Below are positions 14,407-24,300 of a stretch of DNA of 50,114 nt, one piece after another (the first letter of the stretch is position 1; each line of letters opens with the position of its first letter). A program made the position numbers and the translations under genes. The stretch comes from a virus. Location of the stretch: positions 1 through 50,114 of the IMG/VR virus record IMGVR_UViG_3300043639_000041, one strand, 5' to 3'. The notes under the pieces are model-generated. The model searched no databases and was not told the origin of the DNA. It was given only the letters and a program-made list of their open reading frames with translations.

Positions 14407-14882
14407 AAACCCGGACCAAGCGGAGCCCCCAGGCCAAGGGCGGGCTGGCGCGAGCCCGTAACATGACCGCCGCCCAGCGGTCGGAGCAGGCCAGCGCCGC
14501 CGCCCGGGCGCGCTGGGACAAGGCACCGGGGCCGGTGGCCCAGGTGCTCGACGCGCCGATCTCGGAGGCGCCGCCGCCCCCAGCTCCGGCACCGGAGCCA
14601 GCCCCCGTCGTGCAGCAGCTCCTGGACGAAGATGGCGCGCCGCAACGTCCCCGGACACGGGATGAATTTCTCGCCGAGTTCCTGAACCTGACCCGGTGCA
14701 TCGACAACGTGCTGGTGGCGCATCACGGGCTGCGCCAGTCGCTGAAGGCGCCGCATCCACCGTTCCATGTCTCGATGACGGCGGCGCTGAAACATTACGG
14801 CCCCGGGCCGGTGTTTCATCTTTGGTGTGAATGTAAAGCGGTGGAGGAACTGAGACTGGCCTGGACCGGCAAGCCCACCTGA
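14403..14882 (+). CDS. Hypothetical protein (159 aa)
   Basis: Start taken as GTG 14403, overlapping the preceding stop; the frame is open further upstream only as a shadow of the SSB gene. Basic N-terminus with NMTAAQRSEQASAAARARW, a proline/alanine linker (about 55-70) and a C-terminal helical domain (DEFLAEFLNLTRCIDNVLV). No family recognised. In the polymerase operon. Confidence 0.6.
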   Translation: MKTRTKRSPQAKGGLARARNMTAAQRSEQASAAARARWDKAPGPVAQVLDAPISEAPPPPAPAPEPAPVVQQLLDEDGAPQRPRTRDEFLAEFLNLTRCIDNVLVAHHGLRQSLKAPHPPFHVSMTAALKHYGPGPVFHLWCECKAVEELRLAWTGKPT

Positions 14883-14894
14883 CCGGAGGACGCC

Positions 14895-15134
14895 ATGGGG
14901 GTTTTAACACAAGAAGAGCGCCGACAGTTGCGGACCTTGTCTCTCTATGAGGACCTGGTTCTGAAGTCTTTGAGCTTGTTTTTGAGTGAACAACTGGCGT
15001 GTAAGGGTTTCGCCATAGAGGAAGATTTACTGTTGGATTTGCTGACGCGTTTTGTTCCGGCATTGAATGACGCGGTCACGGATGATTGGCTTGACGACCA
15101 GTTTCCGGGACGGGTGAAGCGCCGGGCGGACTAA
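14895..15134 (+). CDS. Hypothetical acidic helical protein (79 aa)
   Basis: Strong SD GGAGG five bases before ATG 14895. The helix-rich product (LTQEERRQLRTLSLYEDLVL) has low proline and no recognisable motif. Codon use is noticeably more AT-rich than its neighbours (TTG/TTT runs), which hints at separate acquisition. Its stop overlaps the polymerase start (TAATG), so polymerase translation may be coupled to it. Confidence 0.65.
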   Translation: MGVLTQEERRQLRTLSLYEDLVLKSLSLFLSEQLACKGFAIEEDLLLDLLTRFVPALNDAVTDDWLDDQFPGRVKRRAD

Positions 15135-17095
15135 TGACACGCGTTGTCCTGGACGTTGAAACCGCTTCGCTTGTCGATCTGCGCCAGACCGGCGTGCATG
15201 TTTACGCCGCCGATCCGTCCACGCGGGTCACGGTCCTTTGTTACGCCATCGACGCCGGGCCGATCCGCACCTGGACCGGCGGGCCATGCCCGGCTGATCT
15301 GTTCGCCGCCATCGCTTACGGCGCCACCGTGGTGGCGCATAATTACCTTTTCGAACTGAATATCTGGGCGGCGAAGCTCATCCCCCTGGGTTTCCCGGCG
15401 ATCATGCTCAAACAATGGTCCTGCACGATGGCCCGCGCCCTGGCGGCGGGGCTCCCGGCGGGACTGGAAATGGTGGGACACGCGCTCGGGCTGGCGATCC
15501 AGAAGGATGCCACCGCCCGGGACCTGATGCTCCGCTTCGCCCGGCCCCGCAGCCTGAACCCGCTGACGTGGTGGCACGAAACCGACATCGCCCGGTTCGC
15601 CCGGCTGGCCGCTTACTGCGCCCGGGACGTCGCCACCGAACGTGAACTGGACAAAGCGCTCCCCGAGTTATCCCCACGCGAGCGGGAGATTTTCGAAACT
15701 GATTACGAGATCAACACGCGCGGGATGCGGGTGAACCTCGTGCTGGTGGATAAGATGCACGCGCTCGGCGAGCACGAGAAACGCCGCCTCAACGGGCGCC
15801 TCGTGTCGATCACCAATGGCCGGGTCACCAGCGCCGCCCAGGTGGCCCGGCTGGTGGTCTGGCTGAACGATAACCGGATCGCCGTGCCGGTCACCCCGTC
15901 GCCCTACCCAGGGATGCCTGGGAAGCTCACCCTGGACCGGGAGGCCGTCACGGGCATGTTGCGCCGCCCCGGGCTCCCGGACCACGTCAGGGCGGCGCTG
16001 CGCTGCCGCCTGGACGCGTCGCGCAGTTCCACCGCCAAGCTCACCACCATTCGCCGGTCGGTGGACCAGGACCACCGTTTGAGGGGGACCACGCAATACT
16101 ACGGCGCCGGGCGGACCGGGCGCTGGGCCGGTCGGCGCTTTCAGCCGCAGAACCTGCCCCGGGGGACGATCAGCGACATCGGCACCGCCGTCAGCCTAAT
16201 CGAGGCCGGGGCGCCAGCGGAGGACCTGGAACTACTCTTCGAAGATAGCGCCATGGGGGTGCTGGCGTCGGCCTTGCGCTCGGTGATCGAGGCCGGGCCG
16301 GGTAACCTGTTGGTGGCGTGCGACCTGTCGCAGATCGAGGCGCGGGTCCTGGTCTGGCTGGCCGGGCAGGAGGACATGGTTGGGCTCTTCGCCCGGGGCG
16401 AAGATGTCTACACCTACACCGCTGGGCGGCTGGGATCGCCCAACCGCCAGTTCGGCAAGGTGCTTGTCCTGGCCTGTGGCTTTGGCATGGGTGCCGGGCG
16501 CTTCCAGGCCACCGCCGCCGGTTACGGCGTGTCCCTGTCCCTGGGCGAGGCGGATGACGCGGTCCAGGCGTGGCGGTCGGTGAACACCAAGGTCGTGGAC
16601 CTGTGGTGGGACCTGCATCGCACGGCGATGCGGGTGCTGTCGGGTCCCGTGGGCTCGCGCGACACGGTGCGCGGGCTGATCATCATCAACGCCCGGGACG
16701 GGATGCGGATCAAGCTCCCCAGCGGGAGGGACCTGATCTACCGCGACGCCCGGATCGTGCGCCACCCGGAGCACCGCCACCCCGAGATTGTCTACATGGG
16801 CGTGGAACAAGGCCGGTGGGTGGACGTCCGGACATGGCCCGGCAAGCTGGTCGAGAACATCGTCCAGGCCATCGCCCGGGACGTGATGTGCGAGAGCCTG
16901 ATCCTGGCGCATCGCCGCCGGGTGCCCGTGGTGGCGACCGTGCATGACGAACTGGTGGCCGAGATCGAGGCCAGCCGCGCCCAGGCGCTGCACGACTGGA
17001 TGACCTGGGCGATGTGCCGCCCGCTGGTCTGGGCGCCCGGCCTTCCGGTGGCCGCCGAGGCCCGCGTTGGACCCCGCTACCGCAAGGCCGCCTGA
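15134..17095 (+). CDS. Family A DNA polymerase with 3'-5' exonuclease domain (653 aa)
   Basis: N-terminal DnaQ-like proofreading exonuclease: DVET (D7, E9), AHNYLFELNIW, and CARDVATERELD. Polymerase motif A CDLSQIEAR (D397), motif B NRQFGKVLVLACGFGMG and motif C TVHDEL (D605/E606) are all intact. Length matches phage Pol I-like enzymes lacking the 5'-3' nuclease. This is the replicative polymerase; primase-helicase, SSB and SNF2 complete the module. TAATG overlap with the upstream gene sets the start. Confidence 0.95.
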   Translation: MTRVVLDVETASLVDLRQTGVHVYAADPSTRVTVLCYAIDAGPIRTWTGGPCPADLFAAIAYGATVVAHNYLFELNIWAAKLIPLGFPAIMLKQWSCTMARALAAGLPAGLEMVGHALGLAIQKDATARDLMLRFARPRSLNPLTWWHETDIARFARLAAYCARDVATERELDKALPELSPREREIFETDYEINTRGMRVNLVLVDKMHALGEHEKRRLNGRLVSITNGRVTSAAQVARLVVWLNDNRIAVPVTPSPYPGMPGKLTLDREAVTGMLRRPGLPDHVRAALRCRLDASRSSTAKLTTIRRSVDQDHRLRGTTQYYGAGRTGRWAGRRFQPQNLPRGTISDIGTAVSLIEAGAPAEDLELLFEDSAMGVLASALRSVIEAGPGNLLVACDLSQIEARVLVWLAGQEDMVGLFARGEDVYTYTAGRLGSPNRQFGKVLVLACGFGMGAGRFQATAAGYGVSLSLGEADDAVQAWRSVNTKVVDLWWDLHRTAMRVLSGPVGSRDTVRGLIIINARDGMRIKLPSGRDLIYRDARIVRHPEHRHPEIVYMGVEQGRWVDVRTWPGKLVENIVQAIARDVMCESLILAHRRRVPVVATVHDELVAEIEASRAQALHDWMTWAMCRPLVWAPGLPVAAEARVGPRYRKAA

Positions 17096-17256
17096 TGTTT
17101 GACAGGCTCTGCGCGGTGTGCCTGACAATCTTCACGCCGGGCATCCGGCACGAACGCTTCTACTGCTCAACGCTCTGCCGGAAAGCCAGCTATCGCATCC
17201 GGCGCGGCAACACGCTGAAACGGCTCAACAGGAAATTCGGAAGGAAGTCCCCATGA
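17095..17256 (+). CDS. Small zinc-finger protein (53 aa)
   Basis: ATG 17095 overlaps the polymerase stop (TGATG). Four cysteines C6-x2-C9 and C24-x3-C28 (CAVC, YCSTLC) predict one zinc knuckle. The C-terminus is strongly basic (RIRRGNTLKRLNRKFGRK). Probably nucleic-acid binding; function unknown. Confidence 0.65.
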   Translation: MFDRLCAVCLTIFTPGIRHERFYCSTLCRKASYRIRRGNTLKRLNRKFGRKSP

Positions 17257-17537
17257 ACCAGGTACTGATCGACCCCGGCGGGAGTGAACCGTTCCAGGAG
17301 GTTTTCATGTGGATCGGCCACTACGCGGACGGGACCGAGGGGATGCTGAGCGCCGATTTCGTCATACCCGTGGCGACCGGCGAACGTGTCACGCGGCACA
17401 TGCCGTTGATGTCGGCCCAGCGTGTCGCCGCCGCTGAAATGGCGCCCATCGCGCGGAACATCCAGTCCGCGTCCCAGCACGCGCCCAGGCGGATCGTGCG
17501 CGTGGAGTTGCGGCGTTTCGTGGCTGAAACAAACTAA
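17253..17537 (+). CDS. Hypothetical protein (94 aa)
   Basis: ATG 17253 overlaps the zinc-finger gene by four bases (ATGA). Beta-rich N-terminal half, with GHYADGTEGMLSADFVIPV, and a helical middle. No family recognised. Late in the early operon. Confidence 0.6.
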   Translation: MNQVLIDPGGSEPFQEVFMWIGHYADGTEGMLSADFVIPVATGERVTRHMPLMSAQRVAAAEMAPIARNIQSASQHAPRRIVRVELRRFVAETN

Positions 17538-17556
17538 CCCAGGAAAGGAAGCTCCC

Positions 17557-17955
17557 GTGTTCAACAATCGCCCCGTGAACGACAAGAACCTTCAGGACGG
17601 CATAGACGAGGTCAAGGCGATCATGGCCCGGCGCGGGCTGGCCGGGGCCTGTATGCTCATCGCGCCCGAAGAAACCGTTTGGACCTACGGGATGCACGCC
17701 CCCTGGTCGGCGATCCAGCCCGACGTCATGACGCCGCTCGGCTTCCGGATCAAGGCCAGTGAGGCCGTCGATGGTAAGGAAGGCGCCCACGCGCGGATCG
17801 AGGCGGCGGCCCACACGGTATGTCAGCTATCGGACTTTGGCGCCCAGACCATGGACTGGATGGAGCAACTGAAAATGATGATGCGCCGGGCGGGGATCGA
17901 CTTCGAACACACCCCCTTCGGCGGGCGTCCGGTGCCGCCTCTCACGTCCGGTTGA
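17557..17955 (+). CDS. Hypothetical protein (132 aa)
   Basis: GTG 17557 is chosen because AGGAAAGGAA lies just upstream. The mostly globular product contains GLAGACMLIAPEETVWTYG and a helical C-terminal part (TMDWMEQLKMMMRRAG). Last gene of the + operon. Family unknown. Confidence 0.65.
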   Translation: MFNNRPVNDKNLQDGIDEVKAIMARRGLAGACMLIAPEETVWTYGMHAPWSAIQPDVMTPLGFRIKASEAVDGKEGAHARIEAAAHTVCQLSDFGAQTMDWMEQLKMMMRRAGIDFEHTPFGGRPVPPLTSG

Positions 17956-18396
17956 GCGCTTGTGTTGTCCGGTGCCGAAAAGACTGCCGACTTTTACGCA
18001 CAAGCGGTCCAGCCCCGCCATGCTTGCACCCGGCGGCGGTTCGTTGCCAAACCCGGGTGTTTAGTGCCGAAAATCAGCGGTTATTTTCACCGGATAGGCC
18101 GACCAACACAGAGCGAAACAATGCAAGAAACAGTTGAAAAGGCCCTATTCCGCCCGCTTTTCGCTGCTTTATGTTGGTTTTCGTGTCCTTTTGGTCCGGT
18201 TCTGCCCAGACTTTTTTCTCGCTCGGAAATAGGTCATAACCCTCTGTAATCACGCCAATTTGTCTGTCCAGTCGTGTCCCGGGACTGCTGAAATTCGGCA
18301 CTGTTACGCAGTCGTTTCGCCGGGGCCTTGAAAGCACACATTATTTTCGTTGCCATCCCAGTTTTCGAGACCCAACAAGGCCGGACATGGTTGGCT
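17956..18396. other. 440-bp convergent intergenic region
   Basis: No gene is supported here. It is less GC-rich than the flanking genes. The decamer GTGCCGAAAA occurs at 17972-17981 and 18064-18073, and an inverted TTCGGCAC at 18294-18301. TTTTTT at 18208-18215 lacks an obvious strong stem. It separates the early (+) and late (-) operons, so it probably holds their 3' ends and terminators. No tRNA was seen. Confidence 0.5.
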
Positions 18397-21300
18397 TCAG
18401 TGAACCTTCTCAGGCGGCTTGCCATGGGTGGCGAACTCCCGGGCGCGGAACAGGGTGGCGGCACTGGTGCCAGCGACGGCGGCGCCCACCACGAGGGTCC
18501 GCATGGTGGGCGGCATGTTCTTGATCAGCGGCATCAGGATGTCGTCAATGGCGCCCGCCGTCGATGCCAGGACGCCGCCGCCAGCACCGCCCTTATCGGC
18601 CTTCGTCTCACCGCCGGGCGATGGCAGGGGTGGCAGATCGCCCAGGCCGGGCAAGGGTGGCAGCTCGCCCGGTTTGGGTGGTTTGGGCAGCTCGCTCCCC
18701 TTCGGCCCGGCGATGGCGGTGGTGATGCCTCGCGTGGCGGTGGTGGATGTGGCGGCGACCGACGCCCCCGCCAGCAACGTCGCCAGTGGTCCCCCCGCTG
18801 GAAGCCGCTGCATGAGCCATGTCATGGCGGTGAGCGCGGCGGGTTTGCCGCCGAGTTGCAACAGGGCGTGGATGCCATTGTAGACCCGCGTGTTGGTGCG
18901 GCTGTCGCCCGTGTAGACGTCCTTGACCATGTTCAGCACGTCGATGGCGTAGCGCAGTTCGCTGGCCAGGAACGGCCCGGACACGAGGTTGGAAAGATCG
19001 GACGTGTAGCGCAGCGAGTTCAGCGCTTGCATCCCGATTTCCAGGGGACCGTTGATGCCTGTCTGGGACACGACATAGTCCCAGAGCCAGGTTTTCAGGT
19101 CGCCCTCTTCGGCGTGCTTTTCCCAGGCGTCGTGGTTGAACAGGTAGGCCCGGGGGATGGCGAACAAGGCGGTGCCCGCCGTCAGCGCCAGGACTGAGAC
19201 GGCGGCGTGCATGAAATGGCGGAACTGGGCGCCTTTGGCCTCCCGCCATGCTTCGCCGTTGCTGGCGCCGCGCGCCTTGGCCCGGTCGTACTGGCGTTGC
19301 CCCTTGGCGCCGAACTTGTGGAACAGGGGCAGCACCGACTGGCGGAAGAACGTGTAGGGGAAGGACGTCAGCCCTAGCATCATGTTCCCGTAGGACGTTT
19401 TCATGGCGCCCATGGGCTTCTCGGCGGCGGTCGGGTTGGCGTTGAACCGATCCAGCATCCGCGTGGCGAGCACCTGATAAATCTCGCCTTCCGGCGTGGT
19501 GGCGATGGCGTCGGGCGTGGGCTGGCCGTCCGGGAACTGGCGCATCCACTCACGCATCCGGGCCATGTCCCGGTCCCGCATCCCCCACTCCCGCAACAGG
19601 CCCTTCATGTCATCCAGCTTGTCCAGTTCGGCTCGCGTCATGGGCTGGGTGGTGCCCTTCAGCTTGCTTTCCAACTGGTCGATCACGTCCAGCATGTGCG
19701 CCATGTGCTGGTTGCCCGCGCCCAGTGTCGCCGCCCGGATGTTGCGGATCACGGGGGACATGATCAGCTCGTAAAAGTTGTTCACGACGGTGCCAATCAT
19801 GGGCGTGCCGGAATAGTCGGAGCCCCGGTTCGCCATCGCCGCGCCCTGGAGCGGGTCGATGATGGCGCCGATCTGGCGGGCGATCAGCATCCGCTCGGCG
19901 GCGCTGGCGGTGTGAAACGCCTGTCCCATCAGGTTGGAGTAGGTGTTCAGCATCATGCGGAACGAACCGCCGTTCAGGACCGTGGCGGCGGGCTCGCCCA
20001 GCGCCGATATCGAGGCTCCGGACATGGTCATCAGCGCGCCCACGCCGGATATCGCGTTGGCGATTTCGGTGAACGCCTGGGCCTTTTCCCGCCCGGACCG
20101 GCCCGTGATGGTTTCCACCGCCTCCCTGAACCGCTTGACGTAAATGCCGTGCATCCCGGCGACCGTGGCCTGGCGCAGCAGTTCCTGGATGTCCCGCCCC
20201 TTGGGTCCGAAGACTTCGTGATAGGCCAGCTTGCGGGACGCCGCGTGCAGATACATCGGGATCGCCACCATCGGGTCGTTCACATACCAGTTCCGCAATA
20301 TCTGGTCGGCCTCGGGCGGTAGCGTGCGCTTGCGCAGGAACTCGGCGCGCGGCCCCAGGGTGATCAGGTCGTGCGGCTCGCCCAGGGTGATGCGGTGGTT
20401 CATGTGTTCGGCTTCGGCCCGGGCGATGGCCTGAAGCACCGCCTCGCCGTGGGTGTCGTGGATGTCCTGGTTCTCGGCCTCCAGCGTGTCCCGCCGGTCC
20501 ATCAGCTTCTGGGGATCGTGGGCGGTCGGGTTGGACGCGCCGCCGCTGGCCAGCTCGGCGTTGATCCGGTTGATCTCGCGGATGTTCCTGACGAGCTGGG
20601 ACATGGCGTCCTGGGCGGCCTGGGAAATGGGCAGGTTGTCCCGGACAGGCTCGCCCGTGTTCGTCCACCAGTGCGCCAGCCGCTGGGCGTCGGGCTCGCC
20701 CGCGTCGGCGAAGTCGTTTTCCTGCACGAGGCGGTTGATCCGCGTCATGTCGTCGATGAAAGCCGAAGGGTCGGACAGGATTTTCGCGTCATTCATCATG
20801 CGCGGGTAGTAGCCCTCCTTGGTGTGGCCGATGGGCAGGTTGGCTTTCGTCAGGCGGTCATAGGTGGCGTTGAAGATGTCCTGCCGGATCAACTGGGCGG
20901 CGCGGATGATCTTGTCCGGAATGGGCCGGGTCTGACCCTGTTTGGCGATGTCATGCCGGTCCAGCGGGAACACCTTGTCCCCGGTGGTCAACGTGTGGAC
21001 CAGTTCCTCTTTCTCGGCGGCGGTCATGCGCAACCGGCCCACTTTGTTGGTGAAACCGCCGTCGCGCATGATGTCGGCGAAACGGGCGACGTCCTTCTGG
21101 GCGTAGCGCCGGGCGCGCCCCTCGAATGTCTCGGCGATGTACTGGCCTTCGCCGTGCCGGTAGCCCAGGCGGTCGCGCAGCTCTCGCATCGGCGGGCGGG
21201 CGCCGGGCGGGATTTGCTCGATCCAGCGCTCCATGTTGCCCAGCGTGCTGTTCCAGTGCTCGGCCAGCCAGTTGGCCTGACGCACGCCCAGGCTTTGCCT

Positions 21301-24300
21301 GACGGCGGTGTTACCGCCCTGGAAGGTGAGCGGCGGCTCGATATTGGCCTCGGGGAACAGCAGGGACCCGTGTTCGTCGCTGAACAGGCTGGACCATTTG
21401 ATGGCCCGCATGTCCGCCTTGATCCGCGCCACCAGCCCGGGACCGATGTCGGGCGGGCGGGTATGGCCCGGCGGCAGGGTGTGCTGGTCGGACGGTGGCA
21501 ACGCCCCGGCGCCATGCAACGGCAGGATGCTGGCCCGCTCCAGCTCGGTGCGCAGATCGCCGAACGCCTGGAAGATGCGGACCCTGTCCTGGGCGTTGGG
21601 ATAGGCGGCCTTCAGGTAGGCGATGAGCTGGTTCTGGTAGCCCGCGTCGGACTTGACCACGCCCTCGGTGTGGGTCCCGGCGGCTTCCATCGCCCAGGCG
21701 GTGTAAGCCTCGCCCGCCCGGGCGAAGAGTTCGTGCGCGGAGGCGAAGTATTCCGGGTTCGGCATGTTGGCGGCGCTCAGCCGGAAGGGGCTGGGCGGGA
21801 TGTGTAGCCGGGACGAGGCGTTGTCCAGTTTGCGGATTTGCTCCCGGGCCAACAGGGCGCCCACCGTGGGCCGTCCCGTCGCCGGGTCGATCTTGGCGGC
21901 GGTCGTCTCCAGCGTGAGGCGGCGCAAACCCACTTCGCCGTCGCCATAAAAGATCGTGTTCAGCAGGTTGGCGAAACTGGCCTGGACCGGGTCGGCGGCG
22001 ATGAGCTGGTCATGCCGGGCGGCGTGGGTGAACAGGGTCGCCTTGTTCGGGTTATTGTTGAGCATGTCGCTCAGATACTGATCGACCGCGTGCCAGTGCT
22101 CGTGCGCGTAGCTGTTGGACCCGCCGGAAACGTGGATCGTCTTGGTGGCGGGGGCATACATGCCCATCCAGTGCGAGCCATTGAAGTTGCGCGGCACCAG
22201 CATGAGGTTCAGCCGCCCGTCCAGGGACAGGACAGCGTTCGGCCAGTTCATGGCGTGCGCCATGCCCTGCATGTTGTGGTGCATGTTGAGAAGCTGATCG
22301 CGGGTGATCCGGAGGTCCACGCCGGGGTCGATGATCACCCGCCCGAAGCTGTATTTATTTTGCAGCGCGCGAGACAGCATCTGGACCTGTTCGTCCAGCG
22401 GCTTGTTCATCGCCGTGCGCGGATCGACGCCGGTCCCGGCCAGGGCGTCGTGGTAGGCGTCCTGGTAGCGGGGCGCGCCCGGGCTATAGGCGATGTCCGC
22501 CATGGTGAGCGGTTCGCCCGGACCGGGAACCGGCGTCAGGGGTTTCGCCGGGATCGGCTTGTAACGGGTGGGCAGCGGGTGCCGTTCGCCCGGCGGGGTG
22601 GGCGCCCGGCGCTGGGGCCGGGCGGTGCCGCCGTAACGGGCCTCCAGTTCGGTGGGGTGGTCGGTGTCCAGGCCCAGATCGTCAGGCACGCTGACCTGGG
22701 TTTCGCCGCCCTGCCGGGTAGCCTCGGCCTTGATCCGGCTGATCGTCCGGAGCTGCGCCGGGGTGTAGGCGTCCACGTTGGTGCGGATGCCCACATGGTT
22801 GCCGTTGTAGACGCTGACCTCGGCGTAGTTATGCCCCGGGAAATCCTCCGCGAAATTCTGGTGCGTGATGTTGAAATCGTAGCGGCTCTCGCCCCTTTCG
22901 TGGAACACGTAGAGTCGCCCATCGGGGGCGATCACGCCGCTGATCTCGCCGCCCCGGTCGAGGTTTTCCAGGATCATGTCCTTGGGGCTGATCTGGTCGG
23001 CGGACCGGGCCAGTTCCCTGGGGATGCGTGTCTCGTGGTTCTGGGTGCGCGGATCGTCATCCCACCGGAGTGGGGTGCTTTCCAGCGTCGCCGGGGGTGG
23101 GGCCTCGTCAGCCAGGACGTTGACCTCTTTCCGGGGCGCGTAATTCAAGGGCTTCTTGCGTCCCTCCACCGTCGCCAGCACCGAAGCCAGCTTGTCCCGC
23201 TCGATGGAAATGACCTTCAGGTGTTCGCCCTTGGGGGTGCGGATCGTGTCGCCCGGTTTTAGGTCCCGCGCGTCCACGGTGCGGGTCGCGGGTGGGGCGG
23301 GTTTGGTGGCTTTGGTGGGTTTCGCCGGGGCTGGGACAGGCGCCGGGGCGGGCGCGGGTGTCGGCTCCACGGGATGCTCCACAGGTGCCGTGACGAGGCT
23401 CGGGCCTGGAGTTTCGGCTCCCCTGGCATAGGTCCGGGCGATGTCCTGCTTGTAGTTCATCGGCATCCCGACGCCGACGAATTCCCCCTTGGCGTCGTGC
23501 GCGAACACCCGCTGGTCGTTCTTGCTGTCCGCCGCCGTGATCGTGCCGTCCTTGCCCGCCGCCGCGTGCAGCGTGTCGTAGACCGGCTTCTGGAGCGTCA
23601 CATGCTTGCCGCTGGGCAGCGTGCCGATCACGATGCTTCGGCCATCGGTGTCGGTGACCGCGCGTTCCCAGGTGACCGGGTGGCGGTCCACGCCGGGCTT
23701 GATCGCGATGGCGCTGGTGAACGCCTCGGGCGGTAGCGTGCGGGTGACGGAGGTTTTCAGCTTCTCCACCTGCCGCGCGGCCTTGCCCAGCGTGCTTTCC
23801 CGGGTGATCGCGTTGCCGGTGCCCACCCACTGGTTGCCCGCCGGGTCGGTCAGGCGGACGACATTGGCGCCCTGGCCTCCCGCCGCCCCCATGGTGAACA
23901 CCTTACCCGCCGCTTTCGGCTCTGGGACCGGCGTTGTGCCCTCATTGTGGACACGCAGATCGACGGCTTCCTGGTGGGCTTTGACCGCCGCCTCGTGGCG
24001 TTCCCGCGATCCGGGCGGCGCCTTGATGAACATCGGCTTGGTGGGCGGGCCTTCAGCGTTGTCCAGGGCCGCGCCCGTCGTGGCCACGCGCTGTTTCAGC
24101 GCTTCGATCTTCTCTGGCGGCGCGTTGGTGCGGATCGCGTTGTCGAGCGCCCGGCGGGCCTTGTTCAGGTCGGCCTGGAGCAAGGTTTGCTCGCCTTCGG
24201 TGACCGGGCGCTTACCTGATGGGGCTGGTGCTGGCGGGCTCGCCGCCGCCGCCGGGGGCTCGGCTGGCGCCGGGGCCGGGGTCGGAGCGGGCGTGGGCTC

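Noticed and set aside
18345-18390. T-arm-like GTTTTCGAGACC suggesting a tRNA or attP core
   Set aside because: No matching acceptor, D or anticodon arms upstream. It resembles a T-arm only by chance.
20371-23262. Long + strand ORFs antisense to the giant virion protein
   Set aside because: Codon-position mirror images of the real gene, with no SD or recognisable domain.
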